From contig CAYWFU010000074.1 of NCBI GenBank assembly GCA_964457585.1, positions 1 to 16,556 on the forward strand: a DNA stretch of 16,556 nt, in the 5' to 3' direction. Under the pieces are notes generated by a model. That model saw only the letters and a program-made list of their open reading frames with translations, was not told where the DNA came from and made no database searches. Position numbers and translations under genes: made by a program. The DNA comes from CAYWFU01 sp964457585 (GTDB lineage: Bacteria; JACRDZ01). Position 1 is the first letter of the stretch, and each line of letters begins with the position of its first letter. Below are positions 14,119-16,556 of the stretch, piece by piece.

Positions 14119-14400
14119 ATGGCTATGATAGATATGGACATGGTAGCAAAAGAACTGCATATGACTCCCAAAAAACTTTTAAAAGAAAGCCTTAAAACTT
14201 ATCTTGAAAATAAACTTTTAAAATTGGAAACAGATATTTTTTTACTTGCAAAAAAATATGGCATTAAAGATATTTTTGAACTTGATTCTAAAATCAAGAA
14301 AGGATTTTTAAGTGAAAAAGATTCTTATGAGGATTATTTCATATTAGATAACCTCGAAGCAGAACGTGATAAAACCAGGAAAATTCTGGAGAAACTTTAA
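14119..14400 (+). CDS. Probable antitoxin partner of a TumE-like toxin
   Basis: A 93-residue, Lys/Glu-rich, largely helical protein. The N-terminal part (M-V-A-K-E-L-H-M-T-P-K-K-L-L-K-E-S at about 8-24) can be read as a short DNA-binding or dimerisation element. The middle has L-E-T-D-I-F-L-L-A-K-K-Y-G-I-K-D (36-51), and the end has Y-E-D-Y-F-I-L-D-N-L-E-A-E-R-D-K (70-85). The Y-G-I-x-x-x-x-E-L and E-D-x-x-x-L-D-x-L-E patterns are typical of antitoxins encoded just before DUF6516 toxins. ATG 14119 is chosen because AGGAGG (14107-14112) gives a 6-base spacer. The in-frame ATG at 14113 would start directly on the ribosome site. Its stop shares one base with the next start, as is usual for toxin-antitoxin pairs. 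Likely role: neutralise the toxin and repress the pair. Confidence 0.65.
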   Translation: MAMIDMDMVAKELHMTPKKLLKESLKTYLENKLLKLETDIFLLAKKYGIKDIFELDSKIKKGFLSEKDSYEDYFILDNLEAERDKTRKILEKL

Positions 14401-14780
14401 TGCTTCTAATTGAAGATGTAAAAAGAATAGCTGAAATTGAATTTTCGGATATTGTAAAAAACACATATTATTCTTCCTATAAATTAAGAATTTTATTTAT
14501 TAACAATAGTTTTTTGGATGTGTATTTATCTCATAAACTGGAAAATAAATTTGGTTTTCATTGGGAGTGTATGGATACCAAAAAAACTATTTACAGATAC
14601 GATAACTTTCCTGACAAAAATTGGCAATCAGTATCAACCTTCCCATTTCACTTTCACAATGGCTCTCAAGATATAGTTGAAGCTTCTCCCTTTCCAACAA
14701 AACTAGATACAGGATTTAGAGCATTTATGGAATTTATAAGAAATAAACTGAATCAAAAAATTATCAGTAAAATATACTAA
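14400..14780 (+). CDS. TumE/DUF6516-family toxin-like protein
   Basis: A 126-residue protein with the layout of the TumE (DUF6516) toxins: a short N-terminal helix, Y-K-L-R-I-L-F-I-N-N-S-F-L-D-V (27-41), F-H-W (53-55), I-Y-R-Y-D-N-F-P-D (64-72), F-P-F-H-F-H-N-G (81-88) and a C-terminal helix F-R-A-F-M-E-F-I (106-113). The Y-R-Y-D-N and H-x-H motifs are the likely functional core; the catalytic mechanism of this family is not known to me. The start overlaps the antitoxin stop by one base (TAATG), so synthesis follows the antitoxin. The pair is isolated between a dead porin copy and an Mrr-like gene, which fits an accessory or recently acquired location. All core motifs are present, so it looks intact. 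Confidence 0.7.
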   Translation: MLLIEDVKRIAEIEFSDIVKNTYYSSYKLRILFINNSFLDVYLSHKLENKFGFHWECMDTKKTIYRYDNFPDKNWQSVSTFPFHFHNGSQDIVEASPFPTKLDTGFRAFMEFIRNKLNQKIISKIY

Positions 14781-15218
14781 AAAACAGCATATGATAAAAA
14801 TATTATTGCACGAGAGGTGTCATAGTCCATGATTAGATTAAATATAAATAATACTAATTCATATAAAAAAATTAATTTCGAATATTCATGCCACAGGTCT
14901 GCCCTGTAATTTATTTTGCATGATAATTTTATTAAAAAGCTATATTAAAAAAGCACACAAAATCCTTCTAAATAACCTATATTATAAAAAACAAACAAAT
15001 TTTACTTGCAAACAGTCGATAAAAAGAATAATATATTCAATATCAACAGAAAAAACTCATAATTAAAAATACATAATAAAAATAAACATAGAAAATATAC
15101 GGTTTTGTTCAACCGGCATCTTTCCAGAAAAAAATATTTCAGAAAGGATGCCCAAATGTTCTAAAAATAAAATTTTGGTGGACAAATTTAATAAATAACT
15201 TAGTAAAGAGAAACATGA
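14781..15218. other. 438-base AT-rich non-coding stretch
   Basis: No reading frame or RNA gene is recognisable. It holds a short inverted repeat ACAGG-TCTGC-CCTGT (14893-14907) and a hairpin GGCATC...GATGCC with TTTC/GAAA arms (15115-15152). The rest is almost pure A/T. Promoter-like AT sequence is abundant but no convincing -35/-10 pair stands out for the Mrr-like gene. Confidence 0.5.
15115..15152. repeat. Hairpin upstream of the Mrr-like gene
   Basis: GGCATCTTTCC and GAAAGGATGCC form an imperfect stem of about 10 bases around an AT loop. There is no following T-run, so it is not a standard terminator. A regulator site or repeat end is possible. Confidence 0.4.
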
Positions 15219-16250
15219 ATGAATATTTCTGAGAAAGATATAGATTTTCAGTCACTCTTAGATAAACAATTTGAGGAGCTATGCTTTGACTTATTGTGGA
15301 GACTAGGATACAAGGGGCTTATTTGGCGTCAGGGCGGTGCTGATAGCGGACGCGATATCGAAGGACGATTAAATATTGACAATTCTTTGGTAGATACTTA
15401 TGATGAAAAATGGTTTTTTGAATGTAAATGTCATAAAAACGGAATTCCCACTGATGTAATCAACTCAAAAATTGCATGGGCGGATGCTGAAAAACCAAGA
15501 CATTTTGTTATTTTTGTAAGTTCATATCTTACAAACAATACACGTGCATGGATAGAAAAAATCTCGCAGAATAAGCCGTACATTATTCATGTTATTGAAG
15601 GTAAAAGACTTAAGCAAATTTTGCTAAGGTTTCCTGACCTTGTTAATAACTATTTCTTGGATGAATATACTAAGCTGTTACTTGAAGCACGCAAAAGTTG
15701 GTTAATTCACGATCTCCTTCCCGACCTAAACACAATTTCACTTCTTATAAATAAAATTGAATTAGATAAATTATCAGTAAAAGAACTATCATTCCTGTGG
15801 TGTGTTGGAAAAATTAGAACTCATGAAATATTACACCTCGATTGGCCAGATAGTTGCGAACAATTTTATATGGATATTCTTTTTAAGGATGTTGCTAAAT
15901 TTGTAAATACTTCAGTTCCTTTAATATTTCAGAAGGATGACCTTTTCATTGAATACTGGTCTTGTGGACTAGTTAATGGGGAATTAACCTATCCGAATAC
16001 TTTAGTTGCTAGACTAATATTAAACAAATCAACAAACCCAAAAAAAGCTTTGTATATCTTAGTGAGTGACAATGATAACGACGAGGGGCTTGAAGTACTA
16101 ATTGAGGCAACTGGAGATTTCCCTGCCAAAGTTCGCCATATTGAAAAAAATGCTAAAGATGAAATTCATAGAATAAATAAAATATTTATAGCAACAGAGA
16201 CAAAAAGAAATCGTGAACTGAAAGCGAAACTCCGTACCACACTTTCATAG
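15219..16250 (+). CDS. Mrr-like PD-(D/E)XK restriction endonuclease homologue
   Basis: A 343-residue protein whose N-terminal 110 residues match the Mrr-type nuclease fold: F-E-E-L-C-F-D-L-L-W-R-L-G-Y (18-31), G-G-A-D-S-G-R-D-I-E-G (39-49, likely catalytic Asp46), and W-F-F-E-C-K-C-H-K (65-73, likely catalytic Glu68 and Lys70), followed by V-I-F-V-S-S-Y-L (about 107-114) as in other family members. The active site looks complete. The C-terminal two-thirds (about 120-343) is not recognised; it may be a target- or signal-sensing domain. It ends in a basic helix. The start at 15219 has only a weak AAAGAG ahead, and ATG at 15215 is in another frame. It is followed 39 bases later by a small two-helix membrane protein on the same strand. 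Cleavage of modified or foreign DNA is inferred from the fold, not shown. Confidence 0.78.
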   Translation: MNISEKDIDFQSLLDKQFEELCFDLLWRLGYKGLIWRQGGADSGRDIEGRLNIDNSLVDTYDEKWFFECKCHKNGIPTDVINSKIAWADAEKPRHFVIFVSSYLTNNTRAWIEKISQNKPYIIHVIEGKRLKQILLRFPDLVNNYFLDEYTKLLLEARKSWLIHDLLPDLNTISLLINKIELDKLSVKELSFLWCVGKIRTHEILHLDWPDSCEQFYMDILFKDVAKFVNTSVPLIFQKDDLFIEYWSCGLVNGELTYPNTLVARLILNKSTNPKKALYILVSDNDNDEGLEVLIEATGDFPAKVRHIEKNAKDEIHRINKIFIATETKRNRELKAKLRTTLS

Positions 16251-16289
16251 TATGTTAATTTGTAATACAGAGATTTAAAGGAGGAGTGT

Positions 16290-16538
16290 GTGGATAATAT
16301 AAACAATCTTTCACAATGGGCAGAACATATAAAAGATCCTCTTGTACTCGTTGGTTTTGTGGTCTTGCTTATTGTTGGACTTGTCGCTGTCTTGTCTAAA
16401 AATAAAAAAATTTCCTCACATTTTCAGGAACGAGCACTTTTATATATTTTTATCATTGTATTGATAGTTGTTCCATCCGGTCTATGGTTATCCTATCAGC
16501 ATACAGACTGGGTCAAATCAATTTTGGAATTTTTTTAA
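16290..16538 (+). CDS. Small two-helix membrane protein, GTG start
   Basis: An 82-residue protein with two hydrophobic helices (about 17-36 and 48-68) separated by a short basic, Ser/Lys-rich loop. Both termini are hydrophilic. No family is recognised. The start is GTG at 16290, supported by an AAGGAGG site at 16278-16284. It follows the Mrr-like gene by 39 bases on the same strand, so the two are probably co-transcribed. In defence systems, small proteins with two membrane helices often serve as membrane-damaging effectors or anchors next to a nuclease or sensor, but here that is only a suggestion. It could equally be an unrelated housekeeping membrane peptide whose neighbours lie past the window end. 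Confidence 0.6.
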   Translation: MDNINNLSQWAEHIKDPLVLVGFVVLLIVGLVAVLSKNKKISSHFQERALLYIFIIVLIVVPSGLWLSYQHTDWVKSILEFF

Positions 16539-16556
16539 AAAACGATATTAAAAAGT

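Overview
The window is visibly AT-rich (roughly 30% G+C by eye). It comes from a diderm bacterium: two genes encode outer-membrane beta-barrels with signal peptides and a C-terminal Phe, and there is a separate periplasmic-type operon. Starts follow strong GGAGG-type ribosome sites, and one gene uses TTG. The DUF4159/PDZ/giant-TPR operon, the FeoA-FeoA-FeoB locus and many dispersed hairpin repeats suggest an uncultured environmental lineage. Nothing here fixes the phylum.

Left part, minus strand (1-6427): a 60-residue protein of unknown function, a Uma2-family PD-(D/E)XK protein, and an operon read right to left as PDZ protein -> DUF4159 protein -> 1301-residue TPR protein. The first two operon genes overlap by 4 bases and the last two are 16 bases apart. 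The TPR protein has a regular 75-residue super-repeat. A cluster of three small hairpins lies between the 60-residue gene and the Uma2 gene.

Centre, plus strand (6635-12508): an iron-homeostasis regulon. It runs fur, a PF03773-type permease with a Cys cluster, feoA-feoA-feoB, an unlisted 55-residue FeoB-associated Cys-rich membrane protein, and an alginate-export-type porin with a His/Cys-rich N-terminus. Fur boxes (16-17 of 19 consensus positions) lie before fur, the permease, the feo genes and the porin. The likely logic is that low iron relieves Fur, the porin admits metal across the outer membrane, and FeoAAB with its small Cys-rich partner moves Fe(II) across the inner membrane. The permease has no assigned substrate but shares the same operator.

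12531-13972 is a decaying zone. It holds a frameshifted stub of a DUF2325-type gene cut off by a dispersed hairpin repeat, then a second porin copy inactivated by a one-base loss in an A-tract and a net 139-base deletion. The second copy has no visible Fur box.

Right end (14119-16538): accessory genes. There is a toxin-antitoxin pair whose toxin looks like the TumE/DUF6516 family, a 438-base AT-rich non-coding stretch, an Mrr-like restriction endonuclease homologue and a small two-helix membrane protein. This resembles a small defence island.

The most unusual items are (i) two unrelated long hairpin repeats, each flanked by direct copies of a ribosome-binding-site sequence (AGGAGA) in front of a gene, (ii) the Fur-controlled permease of unknown substrate, and (iii) the 75-residue TPR super-repeat tied to a DUF4159/PDZ operon.
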